Assembly: GCA_042090305.1 (NCBI GenBank)
Contig: JBELJQ010000027.1
Location: 1 to 21,991, forward strand
DNA length: 21,991 nucleotides
Source of the DNA: TMED13 sp042090305
GTDB lineage: Bacteria > Pseudomonadota > Alphaproteobacteria > Methylaequorales > Methylaequoraceae
Direction of reading: 5' to 3'
Below are positions 15,004 through 21,991 of the stretch, piece by piece. A program made the translations under genes and the position numbers. Within the stretch, counting starts at the first letter, position 1. Every line of letters starts with the position of its first letter. Under the pieces are notes generated by a model. The model saw nothing but the letters and a program-made list of their open reading frames with translations. It did not search any database and was not told the DNA's origin.

Positions 15004-17361
15004 TTAATAAAATCCTCTTAAGTCAAAATCTTTCTTTTGACTATTATTTTTTTCTACATCGTCAGTATTAAAAGTAGACTTAAAAGATTCTGTTATATAG
15101 TTTTCATTAGTTGGTTGTCCAGTGTAAAGATCTATATTCATAAACTTTATGGCTTGAGGAATTGCAAATGGTTTAGGTGTTTTATTTTTGTATATACTAT
15201 TCATAAAATCATTAAATATAGGAGCTGCAACTTTTGAACCTGTTTCAAACCTACCAAGAGATTTAGGAACATCATAACCTACAAAAACTCCCACAGTAAC
15301 TTCAGAATTAAATCCTATAAACCATGCATCTTGATTATCATTTGTAGTTCCGGTTTTTCCAGCCACCTGAAATTTGAAATTATTGATGTTTTTAGCTGTT
15401 CCTCTTTTTATTACTCCCATTAAAAATGATGTCATTTGATATGATGATTCTTCAGAAAAAACTCTTTGAGAATTATTTTTTATACTTGGTATTTCAATAT
15501 TTTTTATGTCTGAAAAATTATTTTTTATTATTTTATCTACAATGCAATCTTTACATTCCCTGTTATCTCCCTTGAATAAAACCTTTCCTGTATTATCGTA
15601 TATTACATCAATAATATTGGACTCGATTTTGTAACCGCCATTAGCTATTGAAGCATAGGCAGCAGTTATTTTTTGCAAAGTACTTTCTAATGAACCTAAA
15701 GAACTCGAAATTAAACTTGGGAAATCTTCATAAATTCCAAGTTTTTTTGAAATGTCAGCAATTTTTTTTAATCCAATTTGATCTGATAATCTAACTGTCA
15801 TTAAATTTCTGGACTTTTCAATTCCCAGCCTTAGTGTACTTAAACCATAAAACTTATTACCATAATTTGTAGGCCTCCATACTCCTTTATTAGAATAATC
15901 ATCAACAACAAAAGGTGCATCTAGGACTTTACTAATTGGTGTATAACCATTTTCAAGGGCAGTAAGATAAACAATAGGTTTAAAAGATGAACCAAGCTGT
16001 CTTTTTGCTTGAGTAGACCTATTAAATGATGATCCTGAATCGTAACCTCCAACCATTGCTAGTATCCGTCCAGTCGAGTTGTCCATAACAATCATGCCAC
16101 CATTAACTTTAGGGATTTGTGATAAATTATATATTCCTTCTTTTTTATCTTTCTCCAGAACTAATACATCCCCAACTTTAATTTTATCTTTAAATTTTAT
16201 TTGATCATCTTTCAGTAAATTTAAGTTTTCTTCTTTGAGCAAGATTTTTTGTTTGCTCTTAAGTAAAACCTCAATATTTTGTTTATTTACTTTCTGTACT
16301 AAACCCAAAAGATCATTATATAAACCATTCGGCTTCTTGTATTCTAAAAACTTTTCATACATTTTCTTTTCATCACTCAAATTATCAATTGGACCTTGCC
16401 ATTTTTTTCTTTTTGAGAATTGTTTTAATCCTTTCTTAAATGATTCTTCTGCTTGTAATTGAATTTCTTCATCTAAAGTTGTCATTATTGTCATGCCACC
16501 CTCATAAAGTTTTTTTTCTCCATACATTGAAATCATTTTTCTTCTTACTTCTTCCTTAAAGAATGAAGCTTTATCGTTTAAGATTTTTTTATTTCTATTC
16601 AAACTAATTGGCTTATTGAGCATCTCAGAATAAGTATCAATGTCTATAAACCTCTGATCAAGCAATCTTTTAAGAACCCAATTTCTTCTTTTAAGTGCTC
16701 TGATTGGATTTTTGTAAGGGTTATAATTTGAAGGAGCTTTTGGAAGTGCTGCTAGTAAAGCCATTTCATCTATATTTAGGTCACTTAAAGATTTATTAAA
16801 GTAATTGAGTGATGCAGAGGCTATTCCGTAGGAACCATTTCCTAAGTAAATTTCATTTAAATATAGTTCCATTATTCTTTCTTTGGTAAGTATTTTCTCC
16901 ATTCTTAATGATAGAATTATTTCCTTTATTTTTCTCGAATAAGAAAGTTCATTTGTAAGAAGTAAATTTTTTGCGACCTGCTGAGTAATTGTAGATGCTC
17001 CCTCTGGTCTCTTATCACTAAATATTTTTAGTAAATTCTTTCCAAATGCTCTTAAAATTCCTTTAAAATCTACACCAATATGATTATAAAAGTTAATATC
17101 TTCAGATACTAAAAAGCAATTAATGAGCTTTAATGGTATTTGATTGTAATTAATAAAAATTCTATTTTCATTGGAATAGTCCTCAAGGAAGTTGCCATTA
17201 GTGGTAAATATTTTTGATACTAATCTCGGTTGATAATATGATAGTTTATCAAAATTTGGTAAATTTTTTCCGTAAATAAAAAAAACAAGAATTATAAGAA
17301 AAACACTTGATAGAATGCCAAGTAAAAAAAGCATCAGTATTCTTTTAAAAAATTTAATCAT
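15004..17361 (-). CDS. mrcA: Penicillin-binding protein 1A, bifunctional peptidoglycan synthase
   Basis: Class A PBP that polymerises glycan strands and cross-links them in the periplasm. In the 785-residue protein a membrane anchor lies at about 7-30. The transglycosylase domain follows, with catalytic E87 in SEDINFYNH and EGASTITQQVAKN at 120-132. Next come an OB-like insert (about 310-410) and the transpeptidase with S458 in SSFKP, SRN in KSRNLM and KTGT in GKTGTTNDNQDAWF. All catalytic motifs are present. It lies 9 bp after amiC and abuts prfB (TAA immediately followed by ATG), so the three genes form one transcription unit. amiC-mrcA-prfB next to rne is, as I recall, a conserved alphaproteobacterial order. 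Confidence 0.96.
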   Translation of the reverse strand: MIKFFKRILMLFLLGILSSVFLIILVFFIYGKNLPNFDKLSYYQPRLVSKIFTTNGNFLEDYSNENRIFINYNQIPLKLINCFLVSEDINFYNHIGVDFKGILRAFGKNLLKIFSDKRPEGASTITQQVAKNLLLTNELSYSRKIKEIILSLRMEKILTKERIMELYLNEIYLGNGSYGIASASLNYFNKSLSDLNIDEMALLAALPKAPSNYNPYKNPIRALKRRNWVLKRLLDQRFIDIDTYSEMLNKPISLNRNKKILNDKASFFKEEVRRKMISMYGEKKLYEGGMTIMTTLDEEIQLQAEESFKKGLKQFSKRKKWQGPIDNLSDEKKMYEKFLEYKKPNGLYNDLLGLVQKVNKQNIEVLLKSKQKILLKEENLNLLKDDQIKFKDKIKVGDVLVLEKDKKEGIYNLSQIPKVNGGMIVMDNSTGRILAMVGGYDSGSSFNRSTQAKRQLGSSFKPIVYLTALENGYTPISKVLDAPFVVDDYSNKGVWRPTNYGNKFYGLSTLRLGIEKSRNLMTVRLSDQIGLKKIADISKKLGIYEDFPSLISSSLGSLESTLQKITAAYASIANGGYKIESNIIDVIYDNTGKVLFKGDNRECKDCIVDKIIKNNFSDIKNIEIPSIKNNSQRVFSEESSYQMTSFLMGVIKRGTAKNINNFKFQVAGKTGTTNDNQDAWFIGFNSEVTVGVFVGYDVPKSLGRFETGSKVAAPIFNDFMNSIYKNKTPKPFAIPQAIKFMNIDLYTGQPTNENYITESFKSTFNTDDVEKNNSQKKDFDLRGFY

Positions 17362-17370
17362 TTTATAATT

Positions 17371-18432
17371 TTAATTTAAATTCTTATCTTTCCAAACAAA
17401 ATAATTAATGACAGCATCAGAAATTTTCTCAGCAATTTTATTCTGATAATTTTTTGTCAATAGTAATTTTGAATCAGTTTTATTTGAAAGATAACCCATT
17501 TCAACTAAAACTGACGGAATATCCAATGATTTCAACACAGCAAAACCGGCATACCTGTGAGTTCTATTTAATAAATTTATTTCACCTTCAAATGAATTTA
17601 TTAAGTAATTAACTAATGAGCTTGATTGATTAAGCGTTTCTCTTTTTGTTAAATCTAGAAGAATATTTGTTACTTCAGAAGTTTCGTTTGATAAATCAAC
17701 ACCGTCAATTAAGTCAGATTTATTTTCTCTCCTTGCCAAAGCAGCGGCTTCCTTATCTGATGCTCTTTCAGAAAGTGTGTAAAATGATATACCACGAGTT
17801 CTCGGATTTTTATGATAATCTGCATGAAGAGAAATAAAAATATCGGCATTATTTTTTTTAGCTATTTTTGTCCTTGTTTTTAGTTTTAAATAATTGTCAC
17901 TTGAGCGGGTTAATATTACTTCATAATTCGATTTTTTTTTGAACTTCTTTTTCAATATTTTTGCTACTTTTAAAGTGATATGTTTTTCAAAATTCTTATT
18001 TATTCCAATTGCGCCTGAATCTTTACCTCCATGACCAGGATCAATAACTATTGTTTTTTTTTTTATTTTCTGTAAAGAATAGTCAATAACTATTCTGGCA
18101 TACTTATTTTTTTTTTTTTGTAAAAGGTAAATATTTGGTTTGAAGATTGGTCTATCAAAAATTAATGTTAATGTAATATTTGATTGGTTGAATAAAAGTT
18201 CTTTTAAATTGTTATTTTTTTTAAAGTTATCCTTAAATTTTATCTTTGTTTTAAAAGTAATTTCAATTTTATTGGGAAATGTTCTAGTATCAAATATAAC
18301 ATCATTTCTTAAATCCAATACAATCCTTTTTTTTTCCTCATTAGAACCATACCTTAAATTTACAAGTTCATTAGAAAATGATTGATTGAAATAGATTAAA
18401 AAAAGTAATATGAATTTTATAAAATTAATCAA
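17371..18432 (-). CDS. amiC: N-acetylmuramoyl-L-alanine amidase, AmiC-like, secreted
   Basis: Zinc amidase that cleaves the stem peptide from MurNAc, needed for cell separation. A signal peptide covers about residues 1-20 (hydrophobic, ending SFS before NE). A divergent AMIN-like domain follows at about 22-120, then Amidase_3 from 127. The zinc and catalytic residues are H134 in DPGHGG, E149, H203 in SLHAD and E311 in VEMGYLSN. The insert at about 222-268 is where family members hold the regulatory helix that blocks the active site. The start codon appears to be TTG at 18432: no in-frame ATG precedes it and the first internal Met is near residue 312. An A13 run codes for lysines near residue 106. 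Confidence 0.94.
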   Translation of the reverse strand: MINFIKFILLFLIYFNQSFSNELVNLRYGSNEEKKRIVLDLRNDVIFDTRTFPNKIEITFKTKIKFKDNFKKNNNLKELLFNQSNITLTLIFDRPIFKPNIYLLQKKKNKYARIVIDYSLQKIKKKTIVIDPGHGGKDSGAIGINKNFEKHITLKVAKILKKKFKKKSNYEVILTRSSDNYLKLKTRTKIAKKNNADIFISLHADYHKNPRTRGISFYTLSERASDKEAAALARRENKSDLIDGVDLSNETSEVTNILLDLTKRETLNQSSSLVNYLINSFEGEINLLNRTHRYAGFAVLKSLDIPSVLVEMGYLSNKTDSKLLLTKNYQNKIAEKISDAVINYFVWKDKNLN

Positions 18433-18553
18433 TTGTGAAAAAAAATAAAAGTTATACTATATATAGTGTTTTTTTTTAAAAAAAATCAATATATTCCAAA
18501 TATTTTTTTGTGTATAATTATTTAATAAAGAATTTTAAAGGAAACCAAAGTTT
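18433..18553. promoter_or_regulatory. Divergent amiC/rne promoter region
   Basis: A 121-bp gap, the largest spacer between protein genes. For rne a perfect TATAAT lies at 18513-18518, but the -35 position (18490-18495, TATATT) is poor; a start near 18525 gives a leader of about 29 bases with AAAGGA before the ATG. On the minus strand TATAAC at 18451-18456 could serve amiC. Between them are a 12-bp perfect palindrome ACTATATATAGT (18456-18467) and a T9A8 tract (18469-18485) that may bend DNA or act as an UP-like element. No long rne leader like that of E. coli is evident if the first promoter is used. Confidence 0.5.
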
Positions 18554-20644
18554 ATGAAAAAAATGTTAATCGATGCTGCAGAGAAAGAATCAGTAAGGGT
18601 TGCAATTATCAAAGATAACAGTCTTATTGATTATGAATCTGAAAAAATTAAAAATGAAAGAATTAAAGGAAATATTTATTTAGCTAAAATAATTAGGGTT
18701 GAACCTTCGTTGCAAGCTGCTTTTGTTGATTATGGAGGAAATAAACATGGATTTTTAGCTTACAACGAAATTCATCCAGATTATTTCAAAATTCCTACAG
18801 CAGATAAAAAAAAATTACTTGAACAAGAACTTGAAAGCTCAAGAAATATCACCCTCGACGATGAAGAAGAGGAGGAAGAAGAAAATGAAGAGTTTTTAGA
18901 TGAAACAGTTCAAGAAGACCATCAATCAGAAACAAACATAAACCATAATATAACTAACAAGGGTTTTCTTAATAAGGTTTTTGACTTTTTTAATTACAAA
19001 CCAATTGATGATTTTAATGCACCCAAGGTTAGAAAAAAAAGAAGATTTAAAACAAGAGAGAAGCCTAAACATGTAATCTTTCACAGGAAATACAGTATTC
19101 AAGAAGTAATTAAAAGTAATCAAGTTATTCTAATTCAAGTTGTAAAAGAAGAAAGAGGCAATAAAGGCGCGGCAGTTACAACCCGACTTTCGCTCGCTGG
19201 GAAATATTGTGTATTAATGCCTAACACAAATAAAGGTGGTGGCATTTCTAGAAAAATAATCGAAATAAAATTAAGAAAGAAACTCAAGGATATAGTCAGT
19301 AAATTAAATATAAAAAATGGTATGGGAGTTATAATAAGAACAGCAGGTCAAGTGATGGGTCTAAAGGAAATAAAAAGAGATTATAATTCTTTAATTAAGC
19401 TTTGGACTGAAATAACCTCAAAAACAATTAAATCAAATGCTCCCTGTTTAATTCATGAGGAGGATAATATTATTAAAAGGTCTTTGAGAGATTACTTCGA
19501 TGCCTCATTTGATGAAATAGTTATTAATGATAAAGAAGCATTAAAGAAATCAAAAGAATTTGTTAAACAATTTATGCCCAATTCAATCAAAGCACTGAAG
19601 TTATATAAAGAAAAAAAATCTCTTTTTAGTTTACATCAAATTGAAAGTAAAATAATGGATATAAACAATCCAGTTGTTCATTTGAAATCAGGCGGTTACC
19701 TTGTTATCAACCAAACCGAAGCATTGGTAGCTATAGATATAAATTCTGGTAGGTATACAAAACAAAGGAATATAGAAGATACTGCATTCAAAACTAACCT
19801 TGAAGCTGCCGAAGAAATTAGTAAACAACTAAAAATAAGAGATTTAGCGGGACTAATTGTAATTGATTTTATAGATATGTTAGAGAGAAACCATAATATC
19901 AAAGTTGAGAGAAGAATTAGAGAACATATAAAAAATGATAGAGCAAGAGTTCAAGTTGGAAGAATAAGTAACTTTGGTCTCATGGAACTTTCCAGACAAA
20001 GACTCAAAGTTACAACTGATACTATGATGTCAAGTACTTGTAGCTATTGCAATGGTTATGGAAGTATTATTTCTCATGACTTTTTAATTCAACAACTTTT
20101 CAAAGTATGTAATGAATATTTAAGTAATAGAAGAATCAAAAATTTATATCTATTGTTAAATCAAAAAATGAGCCAAACAATGCTAGAAAGTATTAAAATT
20201 AAGGCACAAAATTTATCTAAATTAAAAATAATCGATTATAACAAACTTAGTGATCATGAATATATTATTTGTAATAATGATGAGATTTATCATAAAAATT
20301 GTCGAGATCATTTGGAATTAGAAAATTTTAAGGATACTCTCAAGCAACTCATCAAAAATAAACCTGTAATTAATAATTCTCATAATAATCGTGATATAAA
20401 AAAAGATGTTGGAAAAAACGTTGATATTAAAAACAACAAAACTGATCTAAAAAATGTAGAAGATGAAAAAAAAGTTATTGAAAAAGAATCAACAAAAAGA
20501 AAAAGTTTTAGAGAGAAAGCTCAAAAATTCAATTCTACTGACAAGCCAATGAAGAAAAATAAATCTAGAAATATAAATAAAAATCTTGGTATTATTTCCA
20601 AGAAAACTGATGAGGAAAAGAGACAAGGTTGGTGGACTCAATAA
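18554..20644 (+). CDS. rne: Ribonuclease E, short form with GWW C-terminus
   Basis: Endonuclease central to mRNA decay and rRNA/tRNA maturation. In the 696 residues the S1 domain begins near residue 35 and is interrupted by an insertion of about 90 residues (about 80-175), with the acidic run DDEEEEEEENEE at 102-113, then a basic patch; S1 resumes at VILIQVVKEERGNKGAA. The DNase I-like domain holds metal ligands D395 (AIDINSG) and D438 (VIDFIDM). The zinc link is CSYC at 496-499. After the catalytic half only about 130 charged, low-complexity residues remain, ending RQGWWTQ. This matches the GWW peptide known in Caulobacter RNase E to bind PNPase. E. coli RNase E is 1061 residues. The end overlaps the convergent aminotransferase gene by 7 bp. 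Confidence 0.96.
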   Translation: MKKMLIDAAEKESVRVAIIKDNSLIDYESEKIKNERIKGNIYLAKIIRVEPSLQAAFVDYGGNKHGFLAYNEIHPDYFKIPTADKKKLLEQELESSRNITLDDEEEEEEENEEFLDETVQEDHQSETNINHNITNKGFLNKVFDFFNYKPIDDFNAPKVRKKRRFKTREKPKHVIFHRKYSIQEVIKSNQVILIQVVKEERGNKGAAVTTRLSLAGKYCVLMPNTNKGGGISRKIIEIKLRKKLKDIVSKLNIKNGMGVIIRTAGQVMGLKEIKRDYNSLIKLWTEITSKTIKSNAPCLIHEEDNIIKRSLRDYFDASFDEIVINDKEALKKSKEFVKQFMPNSIKALKLYKEKKSLFSLHQIESKIMDINNPVVHLKSGGYLVINQTEALVAIDINSGRYTKQRNIEDTAFKTNLEAAEEISKQLKIRDLAGLIVIDFIDMLERNHNIKVERRIREHIKNDRARVQVGRISNFGLMELSRQRLKVTTDTMMSSTCSYCNGYGSIISHDFLIQQLFKVCNEYLSNRRIKNLYLLLNQKMSQTMLESIKIKAQNLSKLKIIDYNKLSDHEYIICNNDEIYHKNCRDHLELENFKDTLKQLIKNKPVINNSHNNRDIKKDVGKNVDIKNNKTDLKNVEDEKKVIEKESTKRKSFREKAQKFNSTDKPMKKNKSRNINKNLGIISKKTDEEKRQGWWTQ

Positions 20645-21795
20645 TTTTTTTTATACCATTTCTTAAATTCACCCAGACCATCAACTACAATATTATGATT
20701 TGAAGAAAACGATACTCTTATAGTTTTATGTCCATTTTTTTTATCAAAATCAATACCAGGAGTAATTGCCAACCCATACTTTTTTAAAAGAATATCACAA
20801 AGTTCTGTTGAATCTATTTTCAACTTACTTATATCGATATAATAATAAAAAGAGCCAGCAGGAATAGTAAATTGTAATAGAGGCATATCATTTAAAATTT
20901 TATTACAGGACTCCCTATTTTTTTTATATTTAACAACAATTTTATTTAATTCGTCAATACAATCAAAAACTTTTAATGCTGCATACTGGGCAATGTTTCC
21001 TGACGAAATAAATAAATTTTGAGAGAGTTTTAAAAGGTTATCCTTTAAAATTTCTGGCACAATAACCCAACCCAATCTCCACCCAGGCATACAGAAATAT
21101 TTAGAGAAACTATTTATTACAATTGCATTATCACCAAAGTTTAATATGGAAGGAACCTTTTTTTCAAATATAATTCCATGATAAATCTCATCTAAAATAA
21201 GTTTTATTTTTTTTTTTTTACAATAATTGTAAATATATTCAAGTTCACTACTTGAGAAAACCTGTCCGTTTGGATTATTGGGGTTAGATATAATTACACC
21301 ATCAACATTTTGAAACTGTTCAATTTTATTTAAATTAACTTCGTTAATATTATTTGAGTAAATTTCCACTACATCTATATTTAGGCATTTAAGAATATTT
21401 CTATAAGCTGGATATACAGGGTTAAAAACTACAACCTTTGAACCTGGATCAAAATTTACTAAAAAAGAAAGTAAAAATGCTCCAGAGGAACCAGTGGTTA
21501 TAAATATTCTATCTGCAGGAATTCTTACACTATAGTTGTCTATATAATATTCAGCAATTCGCTCTCTTAATTCTAAGATACCATTTGATGGAGTATAACC
21601 AGGAATTTTAAGCTTAGATAACTTAGATACTTCTTTTAAAACTAATTTTGGGGTTAACATTTGGGGCTCACCTAATTCAAGGTGGAAAATTTTTTTTTTA
21701 TTGGATTCCATTTTTTTGGCTTTTTGTAGTAAATTCATCACATGAAATGGAGAAATATTTGACCTAGCTGATGGTTTGTAAAATTTATTTGTCAT
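20638..21795 (-). CDS. Class I/II PLP-dependent aminotransferase
   Basis: Fold-type I aminotransferase, probably acting on an amino acid; substrate not determinable by eye. Numbering from the chosen start (385 residues): NPNNPNG at 171-177, the PLP-contacting DEIY at 202-205, and the lysine K232 in SFSKYFCMPGWRLGW. The N-terminus RSNISPFHVMNLLQKA followed by HLELGEPQ resembles a family I recall beside rne in alphaproteobacteria. I chose the ATG at 21795 because the family starts near here. An in-frame ATG 20 codons upstream (21855) would add a hydrophobic extension overlapping the divergent gene. The divergent gap is 28 bp. It could supply or recycle aspartate, alanine or another amino acid. 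Confidence 0.88.
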   Translation of the reverse strand: MTNKFYKPSARSNISPFHVMNLLQKAKKMESNKKKIFHLELGEPQMLTPKLVLKEVSKLSKLKIPGYTPSNGILELRERIAEYYIDNYSVRIPADRIFITTGSSGAFLLSFLVNFDPGSKVVVFNPVYPAYRNILKCLNIDVVEIYSNNINEVNLNKIEQFQNVDGVIISNPNNPNGQVFSSSELEYIYNYCKKKKIKLILDEIYHGIIFEKKVPSILNFGDNAIVINSFSKYFCMPGWRLGWVIVPEILKDNLLKLSQNLFISSGNIAQYAALKVFDCIDELNKIVVKYKKNRESCNKILNDMPLLQFTIPAGSFYYYIDISKLKIDSTELCDILLKKYGLAITPGIDFDKKNGHKTIRVSFSSNHNIVVDGLGEFKKWYKKNY

Positions 21796-21823
21796 ATTTG
21801 GTTTAAGTATATTTAATATAATT

Positions 21824-21991
21824 ATGAGATTACTAATTACTTTGATAATAGTCACATTTTTTTTTAAAGATACTTATTCTCAAAGGCTAAAAATCATAAG
21901 AGACGCAGAAACCGAAAATTTGCTTATTGATTTAAGCAAAATCTTAACAAAAGACACTCATCTTGAGGGTGAAAAATTAAAATTTTATATA
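21824..21991 (+). CDS. Secreted protein, probably M48-family metalloprotease, 5' end only
   Basis: An open frame of 56 codons runs off the window. It starts with a clear signal peptide (MRLLITLIIVTFFFKDTYS, then QRLKIIRDAETENLLIDLS). The segment IRDAE followed by a leader into a beta strand (EKLKFYI) resembles the beginning of alphaproteobacterial BepA/YfgC-like M48 peptidases, which act in periplasmic outer-membrane protein quality control and are often encoded near this aminotransferase. The HExxH zinc motif would lie beyond the window, so the assignment rests on the N-terminus and context only. Confidence 0.6.
   Translation, partial: MRLLITLIIVTFFFKDTYSQRLKIIRDAETENLLIDLSKILTKDTHLEGEKLKFYI

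Noticed and set aside
21817..21822. TATAAT just before the M48-like gene as its promoter
   Set aside because: It ends one base before the ATG, so it would place the transcription start inside the coding region; A+T-rich gaps produce such strings often.
21796..21855. N-terminal extension of the aminotransferase to ATG 21855
   Set aside because: The extra 20 residues are hydrophobic, unlike the family, and would overlap the start of the divergent secreted-protein gene; the ATG at 21795 fits family starts.
1..21991. CRISPR arrays, insertion sequences, prophage, toxin-antitoxin or defence genes
   Set aside because: No direct-repeat array, transposase, integrase or foreign-looking gene was found; every stretch is accounted for by conserved housekeeping genes and short spacers.

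Overview
This window reads as chromosome of a very A+T-rich, streamlined alphaproteobacterium (composition judged by eye, not counted). The evidence is gene content and order: rne next to amiC-mrcA-prfB and a class I aminotransferase, an RNase E with an insertion in its S1 domain and a C-terminal GWW peptide, an MnmA of the TPIPCxxCNQTVKF type, and a complete ISC iron-sulphur system whose IscS looks like rickettsial and mitochondrial enzymes. Cysteine and cell-wall genes suggest a free-living or at least autonomous cell, but no species can be named from sequence alone.

Region 1 (1-7421, all minus strand) is a sulphur and iron-sulphur operon transcribed right to left: cysE-iscR-iscS-iscU-iscA-hscB-hscA-fdx-iscX-mnmA, ending near a tRNA-Met gene cut by the window edge. 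It runs from cysteine synthesis (CysE), through sulphur mobilisation (IscS) and cluster building on IscU with the HscA/HscB chaperones and ferredoxin, to tRNA thiolation (MnmA). IscR presumably controls it through a near-consensus type 1 IscR site at 7458-7482, overlapping the -35 box of the cysE promoter. HscB carries an N-terminal four-cysteine zinc-finger-like module of the kind known from mitochondrial HSC20.

Region 2 (7486-13916) holds short divergent and convergent pairs: an alpha/beta hydrolase, anmK (cell-wall recycling), tyrS, a large AsmA/YhdP-like envelope protein and a Bcp/PrxQ peroxiredoxin.

Region 3 (13908-18432, minus) is amiC-mrcA-prfB. prfB is split by an in-frame UGA and needs the classical RF2 autoregulatory +1 frameshift, here at an unusual GUU-UGA-A site next to an A12 run.

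Region 4 (18554-21991) has rne (plus), a class I/II aminotransferase (minus) and the start of a secreted protein, probably an M48 metalloprotease (plus).

Packing is extreme: the four convergent gene pairs overlap by 7-12 bp or lie 4 bp apart, and two of the divergent gaps are under 30 bp. There is no gene-free stretch over about 120 bp. No mobile element, CRISPR array or phage gene was seen.
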